From assembly GCA_016718525.1 (NCBI GenBank), contig JADKDD010000002.1, positions 558,001 to 622,000 of the forward strand: a stretch of DNA of 64,000 nucleotides. Reading direction: 5' to 3'. A program made the position numbers and the translations under genes. This document shows positions 35,152 to 44,309 of this stretch, one piece after another (positions within the stretch are counted from its first letter, which is position 1; the number at the start of each line of letters is the position of its first letter). The notes beneath the pieces are model-generated. The model did not search any database, was not told the origin of the DNA, and worked only from the letters and a program-made list of their open reading frames with translations. This stretch comes from Rhodocyclaceae bacterium. GTDB taxonomy: Bacteria; Pseudomonadota; Gammaproteobacteria; Burkholderiales; Rhodocyclaceae.

Positions 35152-36006
35152 TCAGAAGCTACTACCAAGATAAGCCTGTGTGAGGGGCTTGCCCCAAAAC
35201 ATGGCAATGATCCCTGCAATCGCAAGGTATGGACCGAACGGAATCGGCACGTTGCGACCATGCCGCGCAACGACCATCAGGCCGATGCCGATCACCGCCC
35301 CAACAAACGACGACAGCAGAATGGTCAGCGGTAACATCTGCCAGCCCAGCCACGCACCCAGCGCCGCAAGCAATTTAAAGTCGCCATAGCCCATGCCGTC
35401 TTTGCCAGTAGCCAGCTTGAATCCCCAATAGACCGTCCACAGAGCAAGATAGCCGGCTATGGCACCAAACACGGCACTCTTCAAATCGGTATAGGTGCCA
35501 AAGGCGTTAAACAGCAAACCCGCCCACAGCAACGGCAAAGTAACATCGTCTGGCAACAACTGCGTGTCCAGATCAATCCAGGTGAGTGCAGTTAACGCCG
35601 CAATGAATCCCATTGCGCCCAGACTCGCAGGGCCAAAACCCAAGCGGTAAGCAGCGAAGGCAAACAGGCATCCAGTCGCCAGCTCGACAAAAGGGTAGCG
35701 GACCGATATGCGCTTCCCACATCCACTGCACTGCCCACGCAGAAAAATCCAGCTGACAACGGGGATGTTTTCAATAAAAGTGATTTGGTGCCCGCAGTTC
35801 TGGCATCTTGAGCGCGGTTTGGCCAGTGTCAGGGACTCAAACACCGGGGCTGGCTCATTTCGAAATTCCGCACATTCAGCCGCCCATTGTCGCTCCATCA
35901 TGACAGGCAACCGATAGATCACCACATTCAGGAAACTGCCAATCAGCAAACCAAACAATCCGGCAACGGCGGCATATACCACCGGATCCGCAAGCGCTGC
36001 GAACAT
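35152..36006 (-). CDS. pilD: Prepilin peptidase/N-methyltransferase PilD
   Basis: A 284-residue polytopic protein. The N-terminal methyltransferase part has two Cys pairs (SRCQNCGHQITF and GQCSGCGKRISVRYP). The aspartyl protease sites are TWIDLDTQLLPDDV and the GxGD motif in GMGYGDFKLLAALGAW. It cuts leaders from prepilins and methylates the new N-terminal residue, so it serves all pilins encoded at 25-28.7 kb. Its start lies eight bases downstream of the pilC stop, so the two form an operon. Usual partners coaE and zapD do not follow here. Confidence 0.96.
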   Translation of the reverse strand: MFAALADPVVYAAVAGLFGLLIGSFLNVVIYRLPVMMERQWAAECAEFRNEPAPVFESLTLAKPRSRCQNCGHQITFIENIPVVSWIFLRGQCSGCGKRISVRYPFVELATGCLFAFAAYRLGFGPASLGAMGFIAALTALTWIDLDTQLLPDDVTLPLLWAGLLFNAFGTYTDLKSAVFGAIAGYLALWTVYWGFKLATGKDGMGYGDFKLLAALGAWLGWQMLPLTILLSSFVGAVIGIGLMVVARHGRNVPIPFGPYLAIAGIIAMFWGKPLTQAYLGSSF

Positions 36007-36014
36007 TCGGGAAA

Positions 36015-37238
36015 TTAACTGACGACAGAGCCGAGCTTGAAGATTGGCAAGTACATGGCAACCACCAGACCACCAATCAAGCCACCGAGGAACACCATGA
36101 TCATCGGCTCCATCAAGCTGGCCAGTGCATCAACCGCGTCATCCACCTCGGCTTCGAAGAAGTCAGCGACTTTACCGAGCATCCCGTCGAGTTGACCGGA
36201 CTCCTCACCAATTTGTACCATTTGCACCACCATGCTTGGGAAGATTGCAGCGTCTTCCATTGCAGCAGTAAGGTTAGTTCCGGTCATGACCTGATTCTGT
36301 ATCTGTTTGGTCGCCTGTTGATAGACATAATTCCCTGACGCACCTCCGACCGAATCCAGTGCCTCAACCAACGGAACACCCGCTGCAAACATCGTCGACA
36401 AGGTCCGGGTCCACCTGGCGATCGCCGATTTCACCAGCAAATCCCCGAAAACAGGAATCTTCAACGACACCTTGTCAGCCATGATTTGCAGGGCGCGTGA
36501 TCGTTTAAAGGCTTCCTTGAACGCGTACACACCACCGCCAATAGAGGCAAAAATGTAGAACCAGTTGGCAACGAAAAAGTCTGAAATGGCAACCACGATA
36601 AGGGTTGGTGCAGGCAGGTTCCCGCCGAAACTGGAAAACACCTCTTTAAACGCCGGAACCACAAAGATCATGATGACTGCCGTAATGATGAAGGCGACGA
36701 CAAGAATCGCGACCGGATAGAACATCGCGCCTTTGATCTTCGCCTTGATCGCCAAGGTCTTTTCCTTGTAAACGGCCAAGCGGTCAAGCAATGAGTCAAG
36801 AATACCGGCCTGCTCGCCTGCTGCTACCAGGTTGCAAAACAGATCGTCAAAATACAGCGGGTACTTGCGGAAAGCATTGCCCAGATTGGAGCCGGTCTCG
36901 ACATCCGATTTGATGTCGTACAACAACTTGCCAATTGCCGGATTTCGGGCGCCTTTGCCGACGATATCAAACGCCTGCAACAAAGGGACACCAGACTTGA
37001 CCATGGTCGCCAATTGCCGGGTAAACAAGGCGATGTCCTTTTCCGTGATGCTACCGCCGCCGCCAACCTTTTGTTTCTTTAACTTGGTAATGGTGAGGAT
37101 ACCCTGGCGTCGCAGGGCAGCGCGGGCAGCGCTTTCAGTTTCCGCGCGCGTGTTTCCGCGCACGACCTTGCCGGTCTTGTTTTTACCTTCCCAAACGAAG
37201 TTAACTTCCTTCGATGCGGCTTTTGCTGCTGTTGCCAT
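36015..37238 (-). CDS. pilC: Type IV pilus inner-membrane platform protein PilC
   Basis: A 407-residue GspF/PilC-family protein with two duplicated T2SSF domains. The first starts about residue 75 (LFTRQLATMVKSGVPLLQAF) and the second about residue 275 (RWTRTLSTMFAAGVPLVEAL). Membrane segments include VAILVVAFIITAVIMIFVV and the last, MEPMIMVFLGGLIGGLVVAM. It connects the assembly ATPase PilB with the growing pilus. The pilB gene, which usually precedes pilC, is not in the window. Coupled closely to pilD. Confidence 0.96.
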   Translation of the reverse strand: MATAAKAASKEVNFVWEGKNKTGKVVRGNTRAETESAARAALRRQGILTITKLKKQKVGGGGSITEKDIALFTRQLATMVKSGVPLLQAFDIVGKGARNPAIGKLLYDIKSDVETGSNLGNAFRKYPLYFDDLFCNLVAAGEQAGILDSLLDRLAVYKEKTLAIKAKIKGAMFYPVAILVVAFIITAVIMIFVVPAFKEVFSSFGGNLPAPTLIVVAISDFFVANWFYIFASIGGGVYAFKEAFKRSRALQIMADKVSLKIPVFGDLLVKSAIARWTRTLSTMFAAGVPLVEALDSVGGASGNYVYQQATKQIQNQVMTGTNLTAAMEDAAIFPSMVVQMVQIGEESGQLDGMLGKVADFFEAEVDDAVDALASLMEPMIMVFLGGLIGGLVVAMYLPIFKLGSVVS

Positions 37239-37314
37239 GGGTTCTCCCGCTCGATTGTGGCTGACCGTCAGCCAACTTTCAGCACCCTAAATACTAACCT
37301 AGTAGCACAGCTTA

Positions 37315-38586
37315 TCACTGACTTGCAGGTCTATGAAGCTTAAGCATTTTGACCTTTCTATCCTGTGTTTGGATGATTTCCATCGCCACACCACTTATTC
37401 GGACACTTACCCCGACCTCTGGAATGTCTCTAAGGTGTTCAGTTACCAGTCCGTTTAACGTCCTTGCGCCGTCAGTCGGCAGGTCAAGGGCCAGCAAGCG
37501 ATTCAGTTCGCGCAAACCTACCATACCATCAACCAATACAGTGCCGTCGGCATCCCATGCCAGCGCATTGGTGCTGCCCGGGCCACTGGTGGTGAACTTG
37601 CCGATGATTTCCTCAACAATATCTTCCAATGTGATAAGTCCTTCTATTTCACCGTATTCATCAACGACCAAACCCAAGCGCTGCCGATTTTCGCGAAAAA
37701 ACTGCATTTGGGAAAAAATGGGTGTTGCGCTGGGAACATAGTAGGGTTCGCTCAGTTGTGCGCGCAATGTCGCATGATCAACTTTGCCGGCAAACGCGTC
37801 AGGGACCAATTGACGGTGCTTCAAAATACCCAGAATATTCCCCGGTTCGTCCTCATACACAACGACGCGTGAGTGGTAGCTGGTTGAAAGTTGTTCGAGC
37901 AACTCTTCAATCGGGGCGCTGATGTCAATGGCTTCGATTTCGCCACGCGGAGACATGATGTCGGCCACCGAAACGTGTTTTAGCTCAAACAAGTTGAACA
38001 AAATGTCGCGGTGCTGATGCGGCATCAGGTGACCGGACTCCAGGACCACGGCGCGCAGCTCCTCGGATGAGAGTCCGGTCGCCTCGTGGCCGGGCTTGGG
38101 CTGCAAATTGACACTACGCAACAATGCACCGACAAAGAGGTTAACAAACCACACCACCGGGTAAGCTATTCGCAACAACGGGGTAAGCACAAAACTGATG
38201 CGCGGAACCAGCCAATCCGGATGCGTTGCACCAATCACTTTTGGTGAAATCTCGGAAAAGACCAGCAAGCAAAAGGTGACGAAAAGTGCTCCCGCCTCGA
38301 GTGCCCAGTCTTCACCACCGAAAACCTGCAACGCAATTGTCCCGGTAAGCATCGCGGCGAGAGAATTGATCAATGTGTTGCCAAGGAGAATTACCCCGAG
38401 CAATTGGTCTGTTTTGGCTAACAACGCCACTGCCAGGCGCGCTCCTCGGCTACCCTCGGCTGCTCGATGGCGCAGCCGTATCCGGTTGCAAGCCATCATC
38501 GCGGTTTCCGCCATTGAGAAGAACGCCGAACAGACGATAAGACCGGCCAAAACTAAAAACTGGGTCGAAAGCGGTATTTCGTCCAT
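37315..38586 (-). CDS. HlyC/CorC (CNNM) family transporter
   Basis: A 423-residue protein with a DUF21/CNNM membrane domain (residues 1-190; e.g. FLVLAGLIVCSAFFSMAETA). Two CBS repeats follow (about 205-325), with MSPRGEIEAIDISAPIEELL and YGEIEGLITLEDIVEEIIG, then a CorC_HlyC domain at the end (DGMVGLRELNRLLALDLP). Family members are linked to magnesium/cobalt efflux or resistance. The gene sits between ccsA and pilC as in many betaproteobacteria. Confidence 0.92.
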   Translation of the reverse strand: MDEIPLSTQFLVLAGLIVCSAFFSMAETAMMACNRIRLRHRAAEGSRGARLAVALLAKTDQLLGVILLGNTLINSLAAMLTGTIALQVFGGEDWALEAGALFVTFCLLVFSEISPKVIGATHPDWLVPRISFVLTPLLRIAYPVVWFVNLFVGALLRSVNLQPKPGHEATGLSSEELRAVVLESGHLMPHQHRDILFNLFELKHVSVADIMSPRGEIEAIDISAPIEELLEQLSTSYHSRVVVYEDEPGNILGILKHRQLVPDAFAGKVDHATLRAQLSEPYYVPSATPIFSQMQFFRENRQRLGLVVDEYGEIEGLITLEDIVEEIIGKFTTSGPGSTNALAWDADGTVLVDGMVGLRELNRLLALDLPTDGARTLNGLVTEHLRDIPEVGVSVRISGVAMEIIQTQDRKVKMLKLHRPASQ

Positions 38587-38593
38587 TCCTGTA

Positions 38594-39421
38594 TCAGCTG
38601 CGCCCCAAAATTACTTCAAGCACAAACCGGCTACCAATGTAGGCAAGCAACAGGGCGCCAAACCCGGCCAATGTCCAGCGCAGTGCAGTTTTGCCGCGCC
38701 AACCTCGAATATGCCTGCCCAGCAACAACGCGGCAAAAATTACCCAGGAAAGGACTGCGAAAACGGTTTTGTGATTAAAGACAAAGGCCTTGCCGAACAA
38801 GGATTCCGAAAACAGCAAACCAGACACCAAGGTCAGCGTGAGAAGTACGAATGCGGCCTGAATCAAACGGAACAGCAAAGATTCCATCGTCATCAATGGC
38901 GGCAAACCAGCAAGCAGACCGGGCAAACGTCCTTGATGTAAAGCGCGCTCAGCAGCCGCCATCAATACCGCGTGCAACGCTGCAACCGTAAACAAACTGT
39001 AGGCCAGCATCGCAATCAAAAAATGCAGCCGAAAACCAAGTGAATCGGCATTCGGCAAGCGATGGACTTCAGTAAAGATCAACGGCAACAGCGTACAAAC
39101 TGCTGCGATTGGTAGTCCAAGGATTTGCAACCCCTCAATGCGCGCGTAAAAACTCTCCAGCCAGTAGAGCGCGATCGTCAGCCAAAGCATCACCGACAGC
39201 GCAATTGAAAAACTGAAATGCATTGCCCCGTCATCAAAAATATCTCCCCGCAGGCTCAATGCGTGGGCACACAGGGCGGCAAACAGCAGGACTTTCTCGG
39301 ACGTCCGTAGTCCGCCCGCTGGAGTATTGAGAACAGTGCCGGTCCACCGTGTTCGCCAAAAATGGAATGTCAGCCCGGTGTAAAGAGCGGCAGCAATTGC
39401 ATGCATTAGAATTGATGGCAT
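38594..39421 (-). CDS. Cytochrome c assembly protein CcsA/YpjD family
   Basis: A 275-residue polytopic protein with about eight membrane segments (e.g. SLFTVAALHAVLMAAAERAL, VLLTLTLVSGLLFSE). Histidines in FRLHFLIAMLAYSLF and FVFNHKTVFAVLSW correspond to the haem-handling histidines of the CcmC/CcsA family. These proteins, often labelled YpjD, are proposed to move or present haem for cytochrome c maturation. It starts divergently from ffh and ends seven bases before the corC start, so ccsA-corC form an operon. Confidence 0.9.
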   Translation of the reverse strand: MPSILMHAIAAALYTGLTFHFWRTRWTGTVLNTPAGGLRTSEKVLLFAALCAHALSLRGDIFDDGAMHFSFSIALSVMLWLTIALYWLESFYARIEGLQILGLPIAAVCTLLPLIFTEVHRLPNADSLGFRLHFLIAMLAYSLFTVAALHAVLMAAAERALHQGRLPGLLAGLPPLMTMESLLFRLIQAAFVLLTLTLVSGLLFSESLFGKAFVFNHKTVFAVLSWVIFAALLLGRHIRGWRGKTALRWTLAGFGALLLAYIGSRFVLEVILGRS

Positions 39422-39513
39422 CGGGCCAGTTTACACCACGGTTTTACGTCGTTGTATCCGCTGTTGCTTGTTCCAAATTTCCCGCCTCGGCCATATTTTT
39501 TGTTCAAAACCAA

Positions 39514-40881
39514 ATGCTCGACAATCTGACCAATCGACTTGCCAAAGTTGTCAAATCCCTTCGGGGACAGGCGCGCCTGAGTGATGACAATATCACTGAA
39601 ATGCTGCGTGAAGTGCGCATGGCATTGCTGGAAGCCGATGTAGCGCTGCCGGTGATCAAAGACTTTGTTGCTCGCGTCAAAGAAAAGGCGTTGGGACAAG
39701 AGGTCATCGGCTCACTGACCCCCGGCCAGGCACTGGTAGGCGTAGTGCACCGAGAGCTAACCGAAATTATGGGTGGTCAGTCAGCCGCATTGAACTTTTC
39801 AACGCAGCCACCAGCGGTCGTTCTAATGGCTGGCCTGCAAGGCGCAGGTAAAACGACAACCACGGCAAAACTCGGTAAATGGCTGAAAGAAAAGCACAAG
39901 AAAAAGGTGTTGGTTGTCAGTTGTGACGTTTATCGCCCAGCGGCCATTGAGCAACTTAAGGCTGTAGCCACTCAAGCAGGTATTGATTTTTTTCCGTCAA
40001 CCGGCCTCCAAAAACCAACTGATATTGCACTGGCGGCGATCAACTGGGGCAAGTTGTATTACTACGACATCTTGATCATCGACACTGCCGGCCGGCTCGC
40101 AGTTGACGAAGTCATGATGGCGGAAATCCGCGATCTACATGCGCAGACGAAGCCGATTGAGACGTTGTTTGTGGTTGACGCGATGCTTGGTCAGGATGCT
40201 GTGAACACAGCCAAGGCATTTAACGAGGCCTTGCCGCTTACGGGCGTGATATTGACCAAACTCGACGGTGACTCTCGTGGCGGCGCCGCACTCTCGGTTC
40301 GCCATGTTACCGGCAAGCCAATTAAGTTCACCGGCGTTGGCGAAAAGCTTGGCGGCCTTGAGGAATTTCACCCCGAGCGAATGGCTTCGCGCATATTGGG
40401 TATGGGCGACATTCTCGGCTTGGTCGAAGACGCGCAGCGCGGGGTGGACCACGAGAAGGCACAAAACTTCGTTAAAAAGATGAAGGGTGGCAAGGCGTTT
40501 GACCTGAATGATTTCAAGGAACAGATGGGTCAGATGAAAAACATGGGCGGCATCGCCAGCATGATTGATAAATTGCCCGCCCAATTCGGCGCGATGGCGC
40601 AGCAGGCGGGCGGCGCAATCGAGGAAAAATCCATACGCCGGATTGAGGGCATCATAAACTCAATGACGCCGCTCGAACGCGTCAAACCGGAGATCATTAA
40701 GGCCAGCCGCAAACGCCGGATTGCCAGTGGCGCTGGTGTTCAGGTACAAGAGGTCAATCGCCTGCTGACCCAGTTTGAACAAATGCAAAAAATGATGAAG
40801 ACCTTCGCTAAAGGGGGCATGGCCAAGATGATGCGCGGGATGAAGGGCATGATGGGCGGCATGCCCGGGATGCCAAGGTAA
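39514..40881 (+). CDS. ffh: Signal recognition particle protein Ffh
   Basis: From the ATG at 39514 (MLDNLTNRLAKVVKSLRG) the product is 455 residues. The N domain is followed by the GTPase G domain (P-loop GLQGAGKTTTTAKLGKWLKE near residue 105, DTAGRLAVDE, and TKLDGDSRGGAALS). The Met-rich M domain binds 4.5S RNA and signal sequences (KMKGGKAFDLNDFKEQMGQM, then ending MMRGMKGMMGGMPGMPR). It targets membrane proteins to FtsY and SecYEG co-translationally. Divergent from ccsA. Confidence 0.97.
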   Translation: MLDNLTNRLAKVVKSLRGQARLSDDNITEMLREVRMALLEADVALPVIKDFVARVKEKALGQEVIGSLTPGQALVGVVHRELTEIMGGQSAALNFSTQPPAVVLMAGLQGAGKTTTTAKLGKWLKEKHKKKVLVVSCDVYRPAAIEQLKAVATQAGIDFFPSTGLQKPTDIALAAINWGKLYYYDILIIDTAGRLAVDEVMMAEIRDLHAQTKPIETLFVVDAMLGQDAVNTAKAFNEALPLTGVILTKLDGDSRGGAALSVRHVTGKPIKFTGVGEKLGGLEEFHPERMASRILGMGDILGLVEDAQRGVDHEKAQNFVKKMKGGKAFDLNDFKEQMGQMKNMGGIASMIDKLPAQFGAMAQQAGGAIEEKSIRRIEGIINSMTPLERVKPEIIKASRKRRIASGAGVQVQEVNRLLTQFEQMQKMMKTFAKGGMAKMMRGMKGMMGGMPGMPR

Positions 40882-41002
40882 CTGCCTGCGATGCTGCCGG
40901 CGAAAGTCACCCACTTCACGATATGCTGAGTCCGTATTTAGAAACCTTTCGCGCCCATTAAGACGACCGGTACGAGCCTTGATCAAGCTGTAGAACAAAA
41001 AC

Positions 41003-43597
41003 GTGAGTAAGCTACTTGACTTGATCAAAAATGCCGAACGCGCTAGATCAGCGGGTAAGGTAAAGGATGCCGGAAAGGCGCCGAGTGGCGCCTCTGCTCC
41101 TGCGGGTAATTTGATTACCCAAGCGCTAGCAAGGAAAGCGGCAGATGCAAAGCATGCTGAGCAGGATGCGCTAGTCCAATCTGCCATTGACCGCGACGAA
41201 GAAGCGCGCGCGCTAGCACTTGAGCAGATTGAACTCGCGCAAAGAGATGAAGCGCTTGCCAATGAACTTGCTGCGCGTGAGGCACAAGCACTTGAGAGCG
41301 CTCGTGCAACTGCCGCACTACAACAAGAAATGAGTGCCAGACTGCAGCAAAAAGCCCGTGCTGAGCATGACGCGCTTGCGTTGTCGCAAGCGCGACTGGC
41401 GGCGGAACGGGAAGCTGCAGCAACAAAGCAAGCGCTGATGGAATCCGAGGCGGAACTTGCTAGAGCAGCGGAATTGAGTGCGCGAGCAAATGTACAGATG
41501 GAAGAAGAGCGCGCCGCATTGTTGGCTCGAGAGAAAATTGTAGAAGCGCAGCGGCGGGAAAAAATTGCGCAAGAAGTTGCGATTGCCGAAGCAAATGCAC
41601 TTGAAGCTGCATGGCAACGCAGCTTGGCCGACACCCAAGCGGCGGCTGCTTTGATGGCTCAAACAGAAGCTGAGCAGGCGGCCACCAAGTTGGCTCAAGA
41701 GCGAGCTGAAGTTGAGCAGCAAGCATTTAAGGACGCTCAAGCACGCAAGGCCGCAGCAGAAAAAGCAGCTGCCGCTGCTGCGGACCGTGCGCAGGCCGAG
41801 CACACCGCTCAGCTCGCCACGGAAACTCGCCTGCAAGCTGAACGTGAGGCACTTGAGCAAGAGTCAAAATTGATCGCTGCTGAAATGGAAGCTGAACGCA
41901 ACGCACAAGCACGCAGCGATGCCGGAGCAAGTCTGGCGCTGCAAGCCAAATTACAACGCGATGTTAATGCAAAGACGGCTGATGAACTTGCTGCTGCTGA
42001 AGCAATGACGCAGGCAAAGGCAGCCAAATTGGCCGAGGATCTTGCGCGGCAAGCTGCAGCAATGGAAACGCTAGCTGTTGAAGCGGCTCACCAACGGATA
42101 ATCGCCGAGAAGGAAAAGTTGGCGGCAATTGACGCCCAGGCAGAAGCCGAGCGTGAGGCGCATGAGCAGGCGATGGCGCGCATGGCGGCCGACCATGAAT
42201 TGGCCCACCAGGGACAAGTCCGCACGGACGCCGAGCTTGCGCTCGCCGCACAGTCGAGAATACAGCGTGAGATGAATGCAAGGCTCGCTGATGAAAATGC
42301 AGCAGTCACCGCCAATGCGCAAACTGCGTCCGCGCGATTGGCCAAGGAATTGGCGGAACAGACCCGGGTCGCAGAAGAGCAGGCACTAGAGGCGGCTCGT
42401 ACGCGCGCAACGACCGAAGCCGAGGCTCTTGCAGCGCTCGAGGCGCAGGCATATGCGGAACAGGAAGCGGCTGCAGCGGCGATACGACGGCAGTCGGTCG
42501 AGCAAGAGGCTGCAAGATTGGCAGAGGCTCGTGCTGCAGAAGCGGAACGGGTCACAAAGTCGGTTTTGGAGCGTACTCTGGCCGAACGTAATGTGCACGC
42601 CGCAGCACGCGAGCGCGAGGCGGCGGAAGCGATTGAGCGCGATAGAAAAGCGGCACTCCAAGCTGCTGAAATTGCGCACCAACAGGAAGTGGAAGAGCGG
42701 CGGATTGCCAAAGCGTTGGCGGATGAGAAGCGCGCATTGCTTGAAGCACAGGAAAAGCTCGCCGCCAGTCAACATGCGACAAATCTGGCAGCTCAACGCG
42801 CGCATGTCGAGTTGCAACAGGCAGAAGTTTTTCGTGAACGGGCTGCCGCTGAAATATCTGCTGCAATTGCTGCAGAGGCGCGCGTTTTGGCTGAGGCGGA
42901 AGCTCTCAATGCAGCGCTTGCGCGAGAGGAAGCCGAACGGCAAGAGGAAGCCGCACTGGTGCGGCGACGGCTAGCTCAGGAGGCAGCCGTCAAGCGAGAA
43001 CAAGAGGTGCAAGCAGTTGAACAGCGGCGCAAGGAAAATGCACGCTTGGTAGCGCTCGCGGAAGCGCATGCAGCAACTTTGGCTGAAGCATTGCATGCGA
43101 CGCAGAAGGAACAAGATGCTGCGCAGGTTGCGGAGGACAAGAGGATTTCGGAGCTGACTGCAGCCCAACAGGCGCGGGAAAAACAAATGGCCGACGACAA
43201 GGTTTTGCTTATCATGCAGACCAGAATCGCCGCCGAAAAGGCGGCAATTGCTGCCAGCAAAACTCGCGAAGTCAGTGAGGCCGCTGCACAGTCAGTCGCA
43301 GAACAACTTGTGGTGGCAACGAGTGAATTCGAGCGAATTAAACAAACTCGTGTTTCCCACGTTCCGACCAACCGATCAAGGATTCTGTCGCAAACATGGA
43401 TTGCAGCCGTAGCAATGTTCGTTTTTGGTTGGGGACTGGGTTATGTTCTACCTCAATCAACTCAACCGGACCTTCAACAAACCGAGACGCAGAATGCGAC
43501 AGCATCTGGGCCAAAACCAGATACCACAAGATCAATCCAGAACTTGCGACTCGACGATAACTATGAGGCCCTTGCCTCACGCTTGACGACCCAATAA
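41003..43597 (+). CDS. Large Ala/Glu-rich coiled-coil protein with C-terminal membrane anchor
   Basis: An 864-residue protein starting at GTG. It begins MSKLLDLIKNAERARSAGK and then, from about 45 to 770, is almost wholly Ala, Glu, Gln, Arg and Lys in heptad-like order, predicting a very long coiled coil. A stretch of about 100 residues is imperfectly repeated (QRDVNAKTADELAAAEA near 310 and QREMNARLADENAAVTA near 420). One membrane helix lies near the end (WIAAVAMFVFGWGLGYVL, about 795-812), followed by a polar tail of about 50 residues. I do not recognise a family. The orientation suggests a cytoplasmic filament tethered to the inner membrane. It is 22 bases upstream of the PAP2 gene. Confidence 0.85.
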   Translation: MSKLLDLIKNAERARSAGKVKDAGKAPSGASAPAGNLITQALARKAADAKHAEQDALVQSAIDRDEEARALALEQIELAQRDEALANELAAREAQALESARATAALQQEMSARLQQKARAEHDALALSQARLAAEREAAATKQALMESEAELARAAELSARANVQMEEERAALLAREKIVEAQRREKIAQEVAIAEANALEAAWQRSLADTQAAAALMAQTEAEQAATKLAQERAEVEQQAFKDAQARKAAAEKAAAAAADRAQAEHTAQLATETRLQAEREALEQESKLIAAEMEAERNAQARSDAGASLALQAKLQRDVNAKTADELAAAEAMTQAKAAKLAEDLARQAAAMETLAVEAAHQRIIAEKEKLAAIDAQAEAEREAHEQAMARMAADHELAHQGQVRTDAELALAAQSRIQREMNARLADENAAVTANAQTASARLAKELAEQTRVAEEQALEAARTRATTEAEALAALEAQAYAEQEAAAAAIRRQSVEQEAARLAEARAAEAERVTKSVLERTLAERNVHAAAREREAAEAIERDRKAALQAAEIAHQQEVEERRIAKALADEKRALLEAQEKLAASQHATNLAAQRAHVELQQAEVFRERAAAEISAAIAAEARVLAEAEALNAALAREEAERQEEAALVRRRLAQEAAVKREQEVQAVEQRRKENARLVALAEAHAATLAEALHATQKEQDAAQVAEDKRISELTAAQQAREKQMADDKVLLIMQTRIAAEKAAIAASKTREVSEAAAQSVAEQLVVATSEFERIKQTRVSHVPTNRSRILSQTWIAAVAMFVFGWGLGYVLPQSTQPDLQQTETQNATASGPKPDTTRSIQNLRLDDNYEALASRLTTQ

Positions 43598-43619
43598 GTA
43601 AAACGGGAGCATTGATCGG

Positions 43620-44309
43620 GTGACACGATTGCGTTTCTGGTGGCTGTTACCTTGCCTGTTATTTTTAAGCACAGTTGCCGTTGGTGCTTCCGGCGTTTTG
43701 TTGGCACAGTATGGCCCCCCCGATTTTGATTCATGGTTACTTCTTTGGTTTCGTACAACCGACCAAGGGCTCTTGCGACACGACCCAGCTGGCGGTGCGC
43801 CAATTTGGTTGGCTATCACTTCGCTTGGAAATACAGCACCCCGTTTGGTCTTGGCGAGCGCTGTACTGTTTTATCTCTTGCTGGCGCACCGTAAGCAAAG
43901 CGCAATATTCGTTGCCGTGGTTCTGGTTAGTGGGTTTGCGCTGTCGACGACAGTCAAAGTGCTGGTTGGGCGGGCGCGACCTCAACTAGTCTCACACCTC
44001 GATCAAGTCAGTCTTGGGAGCTTCCCGAGCGGGCACGCACTCAACGGCATACTGTTTTATGGTCTGATGGCACTGATGCTTGCGCCTTGTTTTCGCTATC
44101 GCATCGCACGCATGACCGTCTACACGACGGCAGCAGTCCTATCTCTCGCAGTTGGATTGTCGCGCGTTGCACTTGGCGTACATTATCCGAGCGACGTTTT
44201 CGCCGGTTGGTTCATCGGCGCGGCCTGGTTGGCGTTGTGGGTTATCCTCGCCGAAAATCTTTGGCCGGAAGTCTTCCAACAACCCCCCTATGCGCTTGGA
44301 GACGGATAA
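43620..44309 (+). CDS. PAP2 family lipid phosphatase
   Basis: A 229-residue integral membrane protein starting at GTG. All three motifs of the PAP2/acid phosphatase signature are present: KVLVGRARP, SFPSGHALNG and SRVALGVHYPSDVFAG, giving the phosphotransferase His residues. About six membrane helices. Family members remove phosphate from lipid phosphates (phosphatidic acid, undecaprenyl pyrophosphate and the like) on the periplasmic face. It overlaps the convergent kinase gene by 22 bases at the 3' end. The nearby ceramide genes make a sphingoid phosphate substrate possible, as inference only. Confidence 0.9.
   Translation: MTRLRFWWLLPCLLFLSTVAVGASGVLLAQYGPPDFDSWLLLWFRTTDQGLLRHDPAGGAPIWLAITSLGNTAPRLVLASAVLFYLLLAHRKQSAIFVAVVLVSGFALSTTVKVLVGRARPQLVSHLDQVSLGSFPSGHALNGILFYGLMALMLAPCFRYRIARMTVYTTAAVLSLAVGLSRVALGVHYPSDVFAGWFIGAAWLALWVILAENLWPEVFQQPPYALGDG

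Noticed and set aside
41003..43597. TolA for the long coiled-coil protein
   Set aside because: TolA has its membrane segment at the N-terminus and a folded C-terminal domain; here the helix is near the C-terminus and no TolA domain or tol-pal genes are present.
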